Assembly: GCA_029255685.2 (NCBI GenBank)
Contig: CM055312.2
Coordinates: 1,326,649 to 1,390,648, forward strand
Reading direction: 5' to 3'
DNA from: Silene conica
Lineage: Eukaryota > Streptophyta > Magnoliopsida > Caryophyllales > Caryophyllaceae
DNA length: 64,000 nucleotides
Position 1 is the stretch's first letter. Each line of letters starts with the position of its first letter. Of this stretch, positions 21,855 through 35,189 are shown piece by piece. The notes under the pieces are model-generated. The model searched no databases, was not told the DNA's origin, and saw only the letters and a program-made list of their open reading frames with translations. Both the position numbers and the translations under genes were made by a program.

Positions 21855-22340
21855 TGAAACATACATCCTTAGAATTAGTCTATTAAGAACGAAGCTCGAT
21901 TTTTTGATAGATCCTTAGAATTAGTCTATTAAGAACGAAGCTCGATTTTGATAGAATCATATTTATAGGATGTTGTGTATCAAGTTTCAGAAGTTGTTCA
22001 TGCTTCTATTGTGCCAGCAATTCATATTTTGCAAATCACTCATTTTTACAGTCTTATTGTTCTATTGTGCCAGCATTTCAGATTTCGAGTCTATTTTCGC
22101 GTCATCTTGATCATGTTATTAGGGTTTTCTAAATCTGATGTATCCTTTTTATTTCTAAAAATCCCTCGTTCTAAAACTGATATTAGGGTTGTCTTGATCA
22201 TGTTATTAGGGTTTTCTAAATCTGATATATCCTTTTTATTTCTAAAAATCCTTCATTTTAATACTGTTATTAGGGTAGTCTTGATCATGTTATTAGGGTA
22301 GTCTTGATCATGTTATAGGGTTTTCTGAATCTGATATATC
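21855..22340. repeat. Two adjoining short tandem repeats (43 bp and 86 bp)
   Basis: A 43-bp unit starting 'atccttagaattagtctatt' occurs twice at 21865-21955. An 86-bp unit starting 'gtcttgatcatgttattagg' follows, with two full copies and two shortened ones up to 22340. A 108-residue frame here is only a by-product of the repeat. Confidence 0.75.
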
Positions 22341-22848
22341 CTGGTTATTTATGCAAATCCTTCATATTTGCCAGCAATTAGAGGATTATATAACCAGATC
22401 TATATATCTTTAGAATAGATTTCGAGTTCTATAACAAAGAATTTGATCTTATATATTTTACGAGCTTTTTTGAAAAGAATTCGAGCTTTTATATAGAAAA
22501 AATATAAATGAAAACATTATATTGAAACTCAAAAAAATAAGATTTTAATTTTAACACTAAAAAATTAAGTGCAAGAAAAAATCGTTTAAAGCTCGAAAAA
22601 AATTACATATAAGCTCAATTATATTTGTATAATATGTACGATACTCATATATATCTAGATGTATAATCTTATTTGTCTTAAAGAATGAATTTGTTGCGTA
22701 ATGTCTCTCTATTGAAGCGTTATGGAGTTTCGATTGCAGCGAGAATGTTATATGCAGAATCCACCCTTATTATTTAAGGAGTTAACGATGAAGGTTGAAG
22801 AGAAGTTAGGAAACACCGTTTTGGATGTACGGGTGCTTGCTAAGGAGC

Positions 22849-22920
22849 GATGTTGCTGTTTTTCGTGACTCGATGTTGCTGTTTTTCGTGACTCGATGTT
22901 GCTGTTATTCGTGACTTGAC
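22849..22920. repeat. Three copies of a 24-bp unit
   Basis: 'gatgttgctgtttttcgtga' plus 'ctc' occurs three times in a row, the third with one change (gttattcgtgac). No coding frame supports it as a peptide repeat. Confidence 0.8.
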
Positions 22921-24627
22921 GGACGAGGATGAGAAGTTTGATTTTGTAGACATGGTTTAATAAGCCTTAGCTTGTTAGATGAAGATTATGAGCATATACA
23001 TACATTTCTCTTTTCGTTCTTATTTTCGTAGTTATTTTTGTTTCTGTAATTAGAACTCTTGTTTTAATGTGTACCGTATATACTTGTTTAGGACACATTA
23101 TATCTTCAGCACCTTTGGTTTGGTTGGCCTATGCTTTTTCGTTGGCTATTTATCGCTTAATGATTTACCAATTAACGTTCTTATTATGATTTATGGATGT
23201 CGACTGTGGATACCGGCATTTATCGTATGTTATTGTGATTTGTTACTGTCAGCTGTGGATACTGGCTTTTAATCGATTGTTATTGGGTTTTGTGAATGTG
23301 ATTGTTGATACCTGTGCCTTAATCGAATATTGCTGAATTCACTGAACCCAGATTCGTAAATTGGTCGGGTTTAGTTCATCTCTGTTGTGACTATTATTGT
23401 TAAGATTTCATTGCAAAGCAGGTGAAAGTATATGGGCTTTATACTTGCCTTGTCGTGAGAGGAAGACTATCCGTCTTCAATGATGGATAATATACGTCAC
23501 AAACGAGACGTTATAAAGCTTTAAAGGCTCAATAGCTTGTGTAACGGATGTGAATTTGCATCATTTGAGAAATACTAGAATCAGACGGCTATTTTTCATC
23601 TTTCAACAATGGTCAAATTTACAAAATTCCGTTTTATTGGTTCAGAGTAAAATAACCCATCTAAAACAAGACCAACTGATTATCATTATTTGAAAAGTAA
23701 GTTTATAAAGAACAAAATGCCGAAGTAACCAAGAGTAGACCCAAGACTATTCCATACATAACGAGATTGAACGAGAGCAATCAACAAATCCGTTGTTTTG
23801 GTCAAAAATTGCGTGTTCCATACTTTCCATACATAATGTAACGCTATGTCAGTTAGCTTGCTTCTAAGTTCTAATGTGCCAAATGGACCTTTGAAGCCGG
23901 CTAATCCGTATCGTCGGCCTTGCAACCGTATAAATCGGTGTCATAGAGACAAAAATTTGCATATATCATTTGTACTATAAATTGTGTACACTGTGTTTAT
24001 ATGGAATATTATTCAAAGAATAATAATGGGAGACATGAATGACAATTAAGAATAATAATGGGAGACATGAATGACAATTAAATAGTAGCTTAAATAAAGC
24101 AATGGTGTATAATATAAGCTTTAGGTTTATGGTGTAAATTAAATGATGTGATTGGCATATGCTTGTAATATTCTACCTAGCTTGTACTATAAATAGAGGT
24201 GCTTGGTGCTTGCTATAACCAAGCTAAGTCTAAGTGTATTCTCTCACAATAAAACTCTCTCTTGTAAAATATATCATCTCCTTATAATATAAGCTTTCCC
24301 TTATTAATCCTTGTCTTACAATCTTACATTTATATTGTTAAGTTTAATTATATATATATATATAGATCCTGTAAAACCTCCTTTGTGGTTGTACTCACTA
24401 TGTGTCCGTAAATTTGGTAATTAACTACGGATTAAGGGGTTTAGAGTTGTATGTTAAGAATGTAATGTTTTATTATGCTAATCTACGACTGTATTACACT
24501 CTATCCGATTCTAACTATATGTTCAGAGCTTAACAATGGCAAACGTATTTTAGATTAATAAGCAAAAAGCGAGTCGAAAATAGTAAAATGTAATTGCATA
24601 GGCTCCGCATGACTTACAAGCACTACT
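22921..24627. other. Intergenic; short tandem repeat and MITE remnant
   Basis: A family A remnant lies at about 23,455-23,510 ('gactatccgtcttcaatgat'...'atacgtcacaaacgagacg'). A 32-bp unit 'aataataatgggagacatga...' occurs twice at 24,018-24,081. 24,181-24,300 resembles a plant promoter or leader ('ctataaatagaggtgcttgg') with no matching ORF after it. No gene supported. Confidence 0.5.
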
Positions 24628-27600
24628 TTACGACCACAAGAGATACTCCTTCGCAGATAGCAATTGCAGGATGACCTGAAAAATTTCATATTCCTGTGCA
24701 AAGATAAGCAATCAAGGTAAAGCAACATATTAGAAGTGTACTGAATGATAATGCAATACTAAACATCACATATGTTGAATCGAGAAGAAAAAATTTCATT
24801 TCGAATACCACAGATTCTCATTGAAGACGAGCAATTCCGTCTCTTCAAAAAGACGGGCCAAATGTCACCATTTTAAGGATAAATGTGACCATGTGAAAAA
24901 ACAACCTGTTAACTTAGAAAATTATACTAGTTACATTTGGCGTTAAAATGGTGACATTTGACCCGTCTTTTTGAAAAGACGGATTGTGACCGTCTTCAGC
25001 GAGACTTATTGTTCGAATACCACAATACTTACGTCTGCAATGTTCATATCAAACATCATGAGAGTCTCTTTGTAGTGTCCTACAAAGCAGCCTTTTGTTG
25101 TGAGACACAAAAAAGCTGGAAAATATATCTTTCAACTGTCATTTGGCACGAAGATTCAATCAACGATGTCTTTGCTTCAAATTGTTTTAGTTTGTCATTC
25201 TTCACGGTCTTGGTCACAAAACAATTGATATCAGCCACAGAAACTGTCGAAAAAATGTTAAAATTAGCTCTAGAGTTACGCCTAACGCTATGTTGAATCT
25301 GAAGAGAAACTGTATCAAACCAGTACCTTTGAGATTCTGGTGATGAAGACCTGGAATATTCCTCTGTGATCTGCAAGGTTTAGTGCTGGTTTAAATTTAA
25401 ACATTTAATGCAACTGAAACATTTGAAAAAATGATGAGAAATGATATAAGAGTGGGAACAAAATGAAAACCGAGTATTGTATGAGACCGTTTCACATGTG
25501 AGACCATCCCTAATCTTCATGTAGGTAAACCGTAAACGACTAAACGGATAGTGAATTGGTCTCACATGTAAAACTGTCTCATATAAGATTTTGTGGATAT
25601 AAGAAAACAAATAGAGAGCATCTCAACTGACTCTTTTGTATTTAACTCGACATCGAACTCATGTTGGATCATAACTGGTGATGTCTCCTCTGCATCTTCT
25701 TCCGAAGAATTTGTGATTATCACTTTGTGGTTGCTGTTCTTCTTGCAAAAAGAGGTTCCGTTTTCCTTTATATTTGTTTCTTTGCCAGTTGATTGACTCT
25801 CATGGCTGGTATTCATGCTTTGGGCAGAATTTTCGTTGATATTTTCTGACTTGCTTTTTTGCTTGTCGTCCACATCATGGGTGACACTTCCCTGCGCTGA
25901 TAATTCCGGAACTGGAAATGCAGCTTGTGTGTCTCCGAAGCAATCAGCCACATCTGCCGAGTTTGGAGACTGAACAGGGATGTTAAGGTCATCACTCACA
26001 CCATACGCGCTCTCCTTATAGCTACCTCCCATGGAGAAGGAGGTTTTGAAAGATTGCCTCGGGCAGAATGGTTGAAAGAATGGAATATTTTCCGGTGAAA
26101 ATTCTCCAGGAGTCTTTTTCTCAAATATACCTGAACGGCAACCAGAGTTATAAGGTGGATCATCTTGTACATTGGTTGTACCAAATGGATCCCTTATTGG
26201 GGAGCGGTGTCTGCTTTTCCAAGATGCAGGAATGAAAGTACCAGGAATTGTATCTGTATTACCCAACGGAAACTCGCTCTCGGGCAACCAGCTCTCTTCA
26301 ACATGGAATCTCTCGTTCAACATATCCTGTGAAATGTAAGCAGATTTTGTGTACCCTGCATTTGATCTCTGATATTTTCTTGACCAATTACATTCCTCTG
26401 CCCGTCTTTTTTCACGTGTCATTATGTCCTGCAATTCTTCATGTAAATTCTCTTTCGCATTTGAGTTTAATTGCCGAGGCAGATCCTCATCATATCGTCT
26501 TACGTGTCTTTCAGATGGCATACCAGCAACCTTCCGACCCCTCACTAAAAGATACAAATATTAAAGCAAGTACTTTCAGAACAAGTTGTTAATTTAGTAA
26601 ACCTGAAATATATCCAACCCATATACTTCCAAATAGGGTGAAACGACTTGAGTACTTGACCTTGGCTTTCTGACAGAACACAAGGTCTAAAATAGCAAGA
26701 TTTAATTGCCAGCACTTTGTACTCGTCGTGCCTGAGCTGATAGAAAAATTCGACTACTCATGGATTCTTCAATGATAAATAAAATAATGCTTCCTTTAGG
26801 TGTCTCAGCTCTAATTTATAGACAGCAGACCATTTTACACAGGGCAGAGCATTGTAATTTATAAACCAGCTCATATTAAAATTAGTTGAACTATTTAGAA
26901 GTCGTACTCATACTAGCTATAAATTATACGCGGAGCAAGCAACTTAACAACCAATGATAATGGCATTTCCCGAGTTGAGAATTGTAGATACCTGCAGTTG
27001 ATGAGCATGACTCTTCACTGCTAAGACAGAGAGAATACAATTAGTGAAAGATGTACTTCAGGCTTAGAAATCATGGGCTAACTTTAGAAGTCATAACAAA
27101 TGATTGCCAGCACTCACCGAAATGAGGTCAAATTATCTCCTCTATCTTCCATACCCATGTAAGGAGACAAACAAGGAGCTTGTCGATTGTAATTGCACAT
27201 AAAGGAAGAGTGCCTAATACATAGGAAACAGTTGAGGCTAGTCAGTATAACTTGTAGAATTTTAAATGTGATATCAGCACTAATAAGCTTGTTTTATTGT
27301 AGCCTTTTTTTCTGACTATATAAGAGAGATTAGACATACTTGGGTTCTTCCAAAGAACAAAAGAGACGGTCTCCTTCATCTGACAGGCGCAGCCAACAAA
27401 CCAGTCCAAAATGAAGAAGAGCAGAAGACGCAGTGAGTAACACTCACTGGTCAAAGTATCAAGACCGACAACATGTACAAAGAAGTAAGAAAGAGGTTCA
27501 GCACCTAAATCGTTGTATCTACCAATTTTATGCTCTTGAGACCTGTATTAGTCGTCAAAGTGGTCAGTCAAAATTAGTCCTTTGAAGAACTAAAGCAACA

Positions 27601-30600
27601 ATAGTTCAGCAATAGATCTACCTAGAGAGTAACTGCGGCTCTCCTGACCCAAAAGCTGGAGAGACATTTCTCATGATATTGGCATCACCATTCTTCCAGT
27701 TCAATCCATATTTCTCATGAGCTATATTGCCGTCCAAGAACGAAGAACCCACTGCCAGATGATCAAAGAAAAAAAGTCAGATGATTCAAACTTTGGAATG
27801 TTCTAGAATTCTACAAGGGTAACTCGATTAAGTGAGTGCAGAGAACTAGAGAAGTAGTTGAGAAACTTAAGTGATGGCAAGTAAGAGAACAATCCTACCC
27901 CATAGGCCCATATTATGACCGCGGGATTTGGTAAGTGGCTAGTATTATAGTTAGAAAGAATCTCAGGTGCATACATACATGATTTGACGAGTAATTTGCC
28001 TATAACATTGCGACATGATAGCAGTATGGTCGATGGTCAACACAGCATATTTTTAAAAGAAAAACTATCTACCTTCTCTTTTACACCTTCTCTCCTACCT
28101 TCTCCTCTCGCAACCGATTAAAATATCGTTTATTTTGGTTCATCTACTTGCCTTTTGACCCCACACGATATATACTAAACTAATCGATTGTGAGAGGGTA
28201 CAGCCGTACAGAGAGAAGGTGGGAGAGGAGGTTGGAGGGAGAAGGTGCATAGCAAGTAGCATGTAGCAACCCTCTATTTGTAAAATCAAGTACTCAACTA
28301 CACTAATAATCTGTGCCTTGAAAAATTATTGAGAATTTTGAGTAACTAACTTTGACATCGAGATAAATACGATGGTAGTTTTATGAAATCATTTTGGACA
28401 CATCTTTTGCCTTTCAACATACCAAAACTTTCTAAAAATCAATTGCACAAAACAGGACATCTATTAACTCACAGCCAGTTTAATCCCCTTACCATTCCAG
28501 AAATTAATATCTCTGTCTTCATTCAGCGAATTCATCTCCCACTGTTTGGTACCATTTTTAAAACCAGCTTTTACAGGTGATAGCTCATGCTCTGAGTAGC
28601 TTAATGGTGAGAGCCCATCTTCTGATATGAGAAATGAATCTAGGTGATTGTCAAAAGTTGGTTCTTCAGCACCCTTTAAAAAGCATTCCTGCATTTCATG
28701 AATTAAGAATCTGAGTAGCAGAATCTATAAAAGTGCAATATATTCCGTTATTCACAGGAAAACTGACTCACATGCTGAATTCTTACATAAATATTACTTC
28801 GTACATTGATAAGCCTGAACCTCAGAAAATAACCAACACGGCCTATGTGCAAAATAAACACCACAAAATATCATCATCTGCAAACTAATGAGCAATCATC
28901 TCGAACACATTCAGCCAGTTAGATAATCCATCTCTTTCTTTTCTCTATTAAAACCACCCCGCTTTAGAGTTGTCAATGTCACAGATCTTCATCTATTTCA
29001 TCATTATGTGAACATAATAAGAGATTTTTATCAAAGGGTTTAGGGTTGTGTCAGGGACGGAGCTACAGATGGTAAGGAAAGGCTGGAGGCCGTGCTAGAA
29101 GCCTAGAAATTGATATAAGATTGTTTGGGTGACTTCTATCATGAAATGTGTAGACTAGAGTAAAGAAATTCAAAGCTAGCTGTGAACTCTTAGTGTACTT
29201 TTTATCTTTCCATAGGTTTAGCTAGGCCTGATACGCCCCGAATGATCCTACCACAGTACCAGGCATACCAACCAAAATATGATCCCAAACCCAAATTATT
29301 CCTTGCCCCAAAATTTTATGGCTCCAGGCTAACCCTCACCTATCAGTGACTCGCTAATTGAACAGCTGAAATATATTCTAACCCAAAATGTCCAGATCCG
29401 ACGATAAACATACCTGAAATTCCGCAGACCCAAGCCAACATCACCTGTACCCAACCTAAATGACCGGTTTGTCAGGTCTAGGTTTGCTTACATTTTTGTG
29501 CCCCATGACTTCATAATTTTCTGGTTATCTCATTATAGTAGATCAAGGGAAGGCCGGGAAATGAAACTTGAATCAATCTTATCTACTCCCCTCAAAATTT
29601 CAAATATTAAGCAAGTATTAGAGTTTGGTATCACCCAAGAGTCCAAGACACAACAGCTGCAAGCTTCTTCAGTAAGGCATAAACATCACGAAGCACATTG
29701 TATGGAGTATTTTCTTATCCAGCCATTCTATTTACAACTAATGAAAGAACAAACATGCTACAGGTCCAATAATCAGGATTATTCACATTTAGAAACATTC
29801 CATATCTCCTACCCAGAGAACCCTGAACTTTCAGGTAGGCAGAAAACGATATCTGATAATTATTATAATTTTGACAGTCAATTTTTTTTATTCAAAAGTC
29901 AAAACACCTATGACCCTGCCCCTCGCACCCCTGATCAGCTTTAAGTTCTGGTGTGACAGGTCTACTACAGGCCAGCACATTTTTGTGAGCAAAAGCCACT
30001 ACGCTACTACAGTACAAATTTCAAAACGAAGAGTTGGTTAAATGTTCTAACCGTTTCCATTCCAAGCTCATCCAGCATGCTATTCATTTTTTTGCGCAAG
30101 TTTAGCGTCTTAGCGGCCTTGCTAAATGATGTCTTATCAGCGCAACTTATCCTGTAGTACAAAGGAAGGTAGTATCAGTACCTGGTGTCTTCAGCTTGCA
30201 TTAATCATTAATTACTAACACACAATCATCACACAAAGCTTGCCAGGCATTTCAACAAACCACAACCAGTGACATCATAAGTAAATACTATCTAGACTCT
30301 ACCCATTGCTTGTGAGCCAAATGCCACTCACCTTTTAAAAACACACACAAGGAAAGTACATTCCTAACCTATTGTGTGTTGAGAACCCATTAAACCAGTG
30401 AAGTATCAAAATACACAGCTTTACATTTGTTATTCGGAATGCCTATGACCTATGCTAATTTATCCTATTGACACTTCCAAGTGCAGAAGTTGCTATTACC
30501 TTGCAGGTTGCTGTGGAGACTGCTTAGGTGTTTCTGTTCCAAGATCCCCTAACCCTGATAAAATGGGCCATTTGTTAGAACTCAGAACAAAAATGATGTG

Positions 30601-33315
30601 TACAGCTTTAGGAAAAAGGGCTCTCAACGAATGCTATCAACACGGCCATTTTTACTTATATCGAATTTAGCTGATAAGAAACAGTCTCATATTTCAAAAA
30701 TATTTATATTACCGTTTGAAAGTTTTAAGAGAACTTTTATTAAGTAAGTCCACAAACGTCAAAACATAAAAAAGAAAAATGATAAACAGAATTACAACAC
30801 CGTCTACAGAGAATGCAACGTGAGCTTCTTGTACAGGCTTTCCTTCTGTAATGTTGGTTGGTCCGTCATCTTCAATTATATCCAAAATGGAAGTCTCTTG
30901 AAAAGTATGAAATGTAAAGAATAAGTACGTTAAAAATGTGCAAGTAATTCATGTGATCATGTCTAATGAAGAATGTCTGCTTTGGAAGAACCAAAAGATA
31001 TTTTGCAACTCACGGTCGGAAGAATCAATTCTCCAGCATTTTGACTCCGCATTTCTGGCCATTGAGGTATTTTTCCGAGTGCTGAAACCACCAAATAGAT
31101 AGAGGCTGAGTCAAACAACTTAACTTTTGGCAAAGTCAAAACCAAGAGGCAGTGAGCCAGTGACTATAAGGAAGCATCATAAGTACAAATTCTTGAATAA
31201 GATAACAGGCCATAACTAGTGGTCAAACCTGTTACTTTTAAAAATAAAACCAACATGTTTGAAACTGTCAATGAAAGGTCAAATGAAAACATAAAAAAAG
31301 GACAAAAAGGAAAGAGAAACACGATAAATAGTCACATAAATAAAGCTACGAAAGTCCTAAAATGCAGAGAACTATTTTTCAAAAAAGTAAAAAGAAAAAT
31401 GTAGATATAACAAATAGATAAATAAGTCACAGAGATATTTAAAATAAGATATAGGATATATGTAAATAATACGACTACAATTGCTATTAGACACTGAGAC
31501 TATGAGCTGCACGAGATGCATAAATAGTTAAATACTTGAAACTCTGATTGCACTGAATAGTGAATATCCTCAAATAAGAAACTTACTCTTTTGAGGATGC
31601 CTTTTCCCCTTGATGGCTTGATAAAGTCCCTGGTTCAGCACATATTTAATAAACTTTGGTTGCTACCACTATAGCAATAACCCCAAGCCCCGGTGAAAAA
31701 AAATAAAAAAATTTGAAGGATTGGTTAACATAAATAATCACTGTAAACATTAGATGCTACTAACTATCGAAGTTCCACAATAAGAAGGGCATACTTGTTG
31801 CAGTTGGTTTAACATAGTCTGCAGCAGCAACTTCATTGGTCACTGCTATTGGCGACCTCATGGAACTTTGATGATTTTCTGAAAAAGGTATAATCTCATG
31901 TTACATTATTGTTGTTCATATATACTTTGAAGATATGAAACCTGAACAAATTGTCGGCGCCTACTTATTTCTACAGCTTCAAAAGCTTTTGCACGAGGAG
32001 CTCTATTGGCCATCATTGATGTGCTAACTGCCACAGTATCATTATGAAAGATTGAAAGTTAAGCACTGAGTAATTCATGCAGGAAGGGAACTAGAGAACC
32101 TTATTCAAGAAAAAAACAGCAGGAAATTCTACATTCTATTCCCGTAGTTACAAGCCACGTGATAAGAAATTTAAAGGAGTGTGGTTATTTAAGAAGGGCC
32201 AGGATAGATAATATTCATCATTGGGTTCAAAAGTAGATAAAAGACTTCTCCAAGTGAATTAGTAGGAAAAATTTAAACGAGTGTGGTGATTTCATCCGTT
32301 TATGTAAAAGTAGAGCTGGAAAATTTCTATCATGACCACTGAAATAGTTGGTTAGTTGGTCTCACCACTGACACATGCAGGTCTGCACTCTTCTGCAACT
32401 TTCGGTACGTCGAGAAGACTCAAAATATCCAGTGATCTATTTCCCTTTTGTTGGGTATATGCGACAGGACTATCATTATGGCTCTCTACCTTAGTAGCCT
32501 CCTGTTGCTGCTGCTGTCTTTTCCTTTGCTCAAAGTACTGTTGTTGCCTACAAGGTCATAATTATTCAATCAAACATGTTAACGATCTTCATTTTAAGTG
32601 CTTTCTTCAAGATTTACGCGGTACATGAAAGTATCGATGAGCATGATGAGGTTTATCAACCAAGGTACAATTATCTCAAGTAGTCGTTACTAATTCCATG
32701 GGAGCCAAAGACTTCTTGTTCTTTGTCTCCGAAATAAGAAGGCATACCGAAAAATTAACATCTCAGCAGGAACAATAAACGTTTATGACGCATAAGCAAT
32801 ATCCCTTAGCAAACAAAAATACTAATTGCAGTTGTACCTCAAGGACATGAGAATTGGGAAAGAGAAGGTGAAAAAAGCTTACCTTTTCTGTGTTGACTTC
32901 CTCGACTGAATTTTACATCCATGCCGCACAATAACACAAGAAACCCATCCAGCAAACAGGAATCCCAAGGTAAAGTTAGTGACGACAACACAAACAAATT
33001 ACATATTGCCATAAGTGCAAAAAGGAAACAGGCATGTAACGAAACTGATCAAGGGTTCATCATACGATCAAGGTTCTTATGATTTATTGTGCTCGTTGAA
33101 AATGATGATGATGTGAGCATTCAATTTTAAGATCAACCGTATAAATGGGGGAAAAAAATGAAAACATCAAACCAGTTTTTCATCGCAGAGAAACAAGTAC
33201 TACTATTATGTTTGGCTCATAATTCTGAGTCAATCCAAGCAACACAAAGAACTGAAGGTACAAGTGCACTTACAGCTGTGACCTTCCGCCTTGACCCTCC
33301 CATCCACTGCAACAT
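24628..33315 (-). CDS. Uncharacterised plant protein, 20 exons, N-terminus MLQWMGGSRRKVTA
   Basis: I do not recognise a function. Exons (minus): 33274-33315, 32883-32905, 32366-32547, 31965-32027, 31814-31878, 31587-31662, 31014-31081, 30801-30894, 30500-30554, 30052-30151, 28493-28688, 27622-27751, 27505-27542, 27340-27379, 27118-27213, 26992-27020, 25632-26544, 25327-25370, 25033-25079, 24628-24693. Total 2367 nt, 788 residues. The exon 5/6 junction is the only doubtful one: a better donor at 31794 would break phase. The N-terminus continues into a basic, glutamine-rich QKRQQYFEQRKRQQQQQ, then RSLDILSLLDVP. The middle is low-complexity and acidic/serine-rich. Exon 17 (913 nt) carries most of the C-terminal half, and the end is EYEIFQVILQLLSAKEYLLW, a possible amphipathic helix. 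No enzyme domain or membrane span seen. The start motif looks familiar from other plant genomes, but I cannot attach a name. Confidence 0.8.
24811..25011. mobile_element. Family A MITE between the last two exons of the unknown gene
   Basis: A 201-bp element with ends CAGATTCTCATTGAAGACG and, inverted, CAATAAGTCTCGCTGAAGACG. The inner inverted repeat 'aaatgtcaccattttaa' extends the palindrome. The flanks TTCGAATACCA at 24800-24810 and 25012-25022 are an exact 11-bp duplication. This is the cleanest copy of the family. Confidence 0.85.
28069..28243. mobile_element. TIR element in intron 11 of the unknown gene
   Basis: The pyrimidine-rich left arm ('taccttctcttttacacctt' ... 'ctctcgcaaccgatta') is mirrored by the right arm 'taatcgattgtgagaggg'...'gagggagaaggtg'. 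Arms are about 60 bp and imperfect. Target duplication not obvious. Confidence 0.55.
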
Positions 33316-34380
33316 TTTTGCCAATACCAACGCACCTCTTCACCACAGTCGACGTATCAGAGTGACACACTCAGTCAGCAATGCAGCTCATTCACTTACT
33401 CTCAGAACCCTAGAATTCGTTCTCTACAAGTGAAGATTGAGCATTATCAGTTTGAAACTTGCCGCCAGCTACATTTTATTCTAATAAACATACCTTTACA
33501 TATAACAAATTAGTGAATTACGACCAATTTTTTCGGAAAAGTCATCCCATTCCTTTGATTTAATTTGTTTTCCCTTTCACCCCACAGTTTTTTCATTTGT
33601 TATCTCTTACTCGTTCACTAGTTTGAGCTTCATACATGAAAAACCGATCAAAAGTAGTCGCAACAGCTAGAATTGCTATAACTGAATGATGCATTTGACA
33701 TAGAACTGCATACATTACCACTAAAAACGCAAATCAATGAATATAACGAATTAACGATCAATTAGATGATGAATTCAGCTATATAACTATATAAGTAACT
33801 GCAACAGCTCAAATTGCTGTAATTGAACGATGCATTTGACATAGAACAACATAAATTACAAGAAAAAGCGAATATAACGTCAATTAGATGAGAAATGCAA
33901 CTGATACATAAGTAATCGCAACAGAAGCCACATATATCACAATCAAAAGCGCGAATTAGTGAATTTAACGAACAATTTGATCACGACTGCAATCAATATA
34001 GAGCAACAAACATGAAATACCGATCAAAAGTAACCGTAAACAGCTAAAATTGGACGATAAAAATTTAGCAAAATGCGACTTACTACTACAAGAAATCGAT
34101 TAATTGTTCATAGAATTATATACAGAATGTTCGTTATCTGGATTTAAAGCAAAATTCATCATGTCCGAATCGATTATGAAGCAAATTGAACTGAAGATTA
34201 AGCAATTTTCAGAAAAAAAAAGGGAGAGAAATTGAATTTGATATTACCGGGAAAAGAATGACGCATAGAGGAGGAGAATGCACAAGAGAATGAATTATTG
34301 GCGCGGAACCTTACTGTGGTAGCCGTGCTGCTTAACTGACTATTATACGAGTGACGAGTCCCCTGGGCATGGACGGACCC
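33316..34380 (-). promoter_or_regulatory. 5' leader and upstream region of the unknown gene
   Basis: A likely untranslated leader exon ends with donor CCCG|GTAATAT at 34248; its ATG (34264-34266, MRHSFP) is out of phase with exon 2, so it would be an upstream ORF. Between it and the start exon is AT-rich DNA with loosely repeated words ('cgcaacagctagaattgctat', 'tgcaacagctcaaattgctg') at about 33,660 and 33,800. No other gene seen. Confidence 0.4.
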
Positions 34381-34439
34381 ATGAAGTCATGAATAATGAG
34401 AAAATTTAAGTTAAATTAGTTGGTTTTAGTGTTTATAGA

Positions 34440-34905
34440 TACTCGTTAGCTAGGTAGCATGAACACTCCCTTAAAGTTCTAACTAGTTGTTTGTGCGTGA
34501 TATTGTGTTCGACAATCGGTCATTCGATACTCATCGGACACACGCTAAACAAGTTATAGTCTAAACGAGAAATAAAATGTCAAAAAAGAGCGACGAAAAG
34601 ATGATTTGGCTAAGAAATGACAATATTTATGGTTATAAGGTCAAATTTGACCTTCACTTATCGTAATTTAATACGAAGTATCAAATACTTTACAAAATTA
34701 AAGTTATACATTATTAATAATCATAAAAAATAGTATATTTTATTAAATTCAAAAGGCGTGTCCCGTGTCCTAAATTTCATAGGATGTGTCCGTGTCCGTT
34801 TTGATGCTACCTAGCTCGTTAGTACAAAAAGTCTTGTGAGTTGTGACGAATAATATCCGTCATAAATTGAAGACGAGATATATTCATCTCACAATAAATA
34901 AGTGG
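34440..34905. repeat. Dispersed GTGTCCGTGTCC repeat joined to a family A fragment
   Basis: Shares ordered words with 9290-9680, including 'cggacacacgctaaacaa', 'ttatagtctaaacgag', 'cgtgtcccgtgtcctaaa', 'gtccgtgtccgttttgatg' and 'gctacct'. Both copies lead directly into a family A piece ('acgaataatatccgtcataa' here), so the two probably moved together. Confidence 0.55.
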
Positions 34906-35189
34906 GAGGAAAATGAAGTACCTGATAGATAGTGTCAGTTGCACAATATGTGAGTCGGGAGAGTATGAGATTAAGGAGATTGTAAGGGAGAACACCTATG
35001 ATGTTGCATGTAACTTTTTGAAATCTTAATTCAATTTTTTACCCTGATACTCTAGAGGGTCTAACCCTGAAAGAAAATATGAAAATAGTAACAACTAAAC
35101 GGGGAAAGTGACCCCAATAAAACTTTTCTAAGGATATAAGTCTAGAATGGAGACCGTTGTGGAGTATCATAGTAGTTGTAGGTAAGGGG

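Noticed and set aside
21975..22301. 108-residue frame
   Set aside because: Translated 86-bp tandem repeat.
29498..29944. 148-residue plus-strand frame
   Set aside because: Antisense within intron 10 of the 20-exon gene; no homology or splice support.
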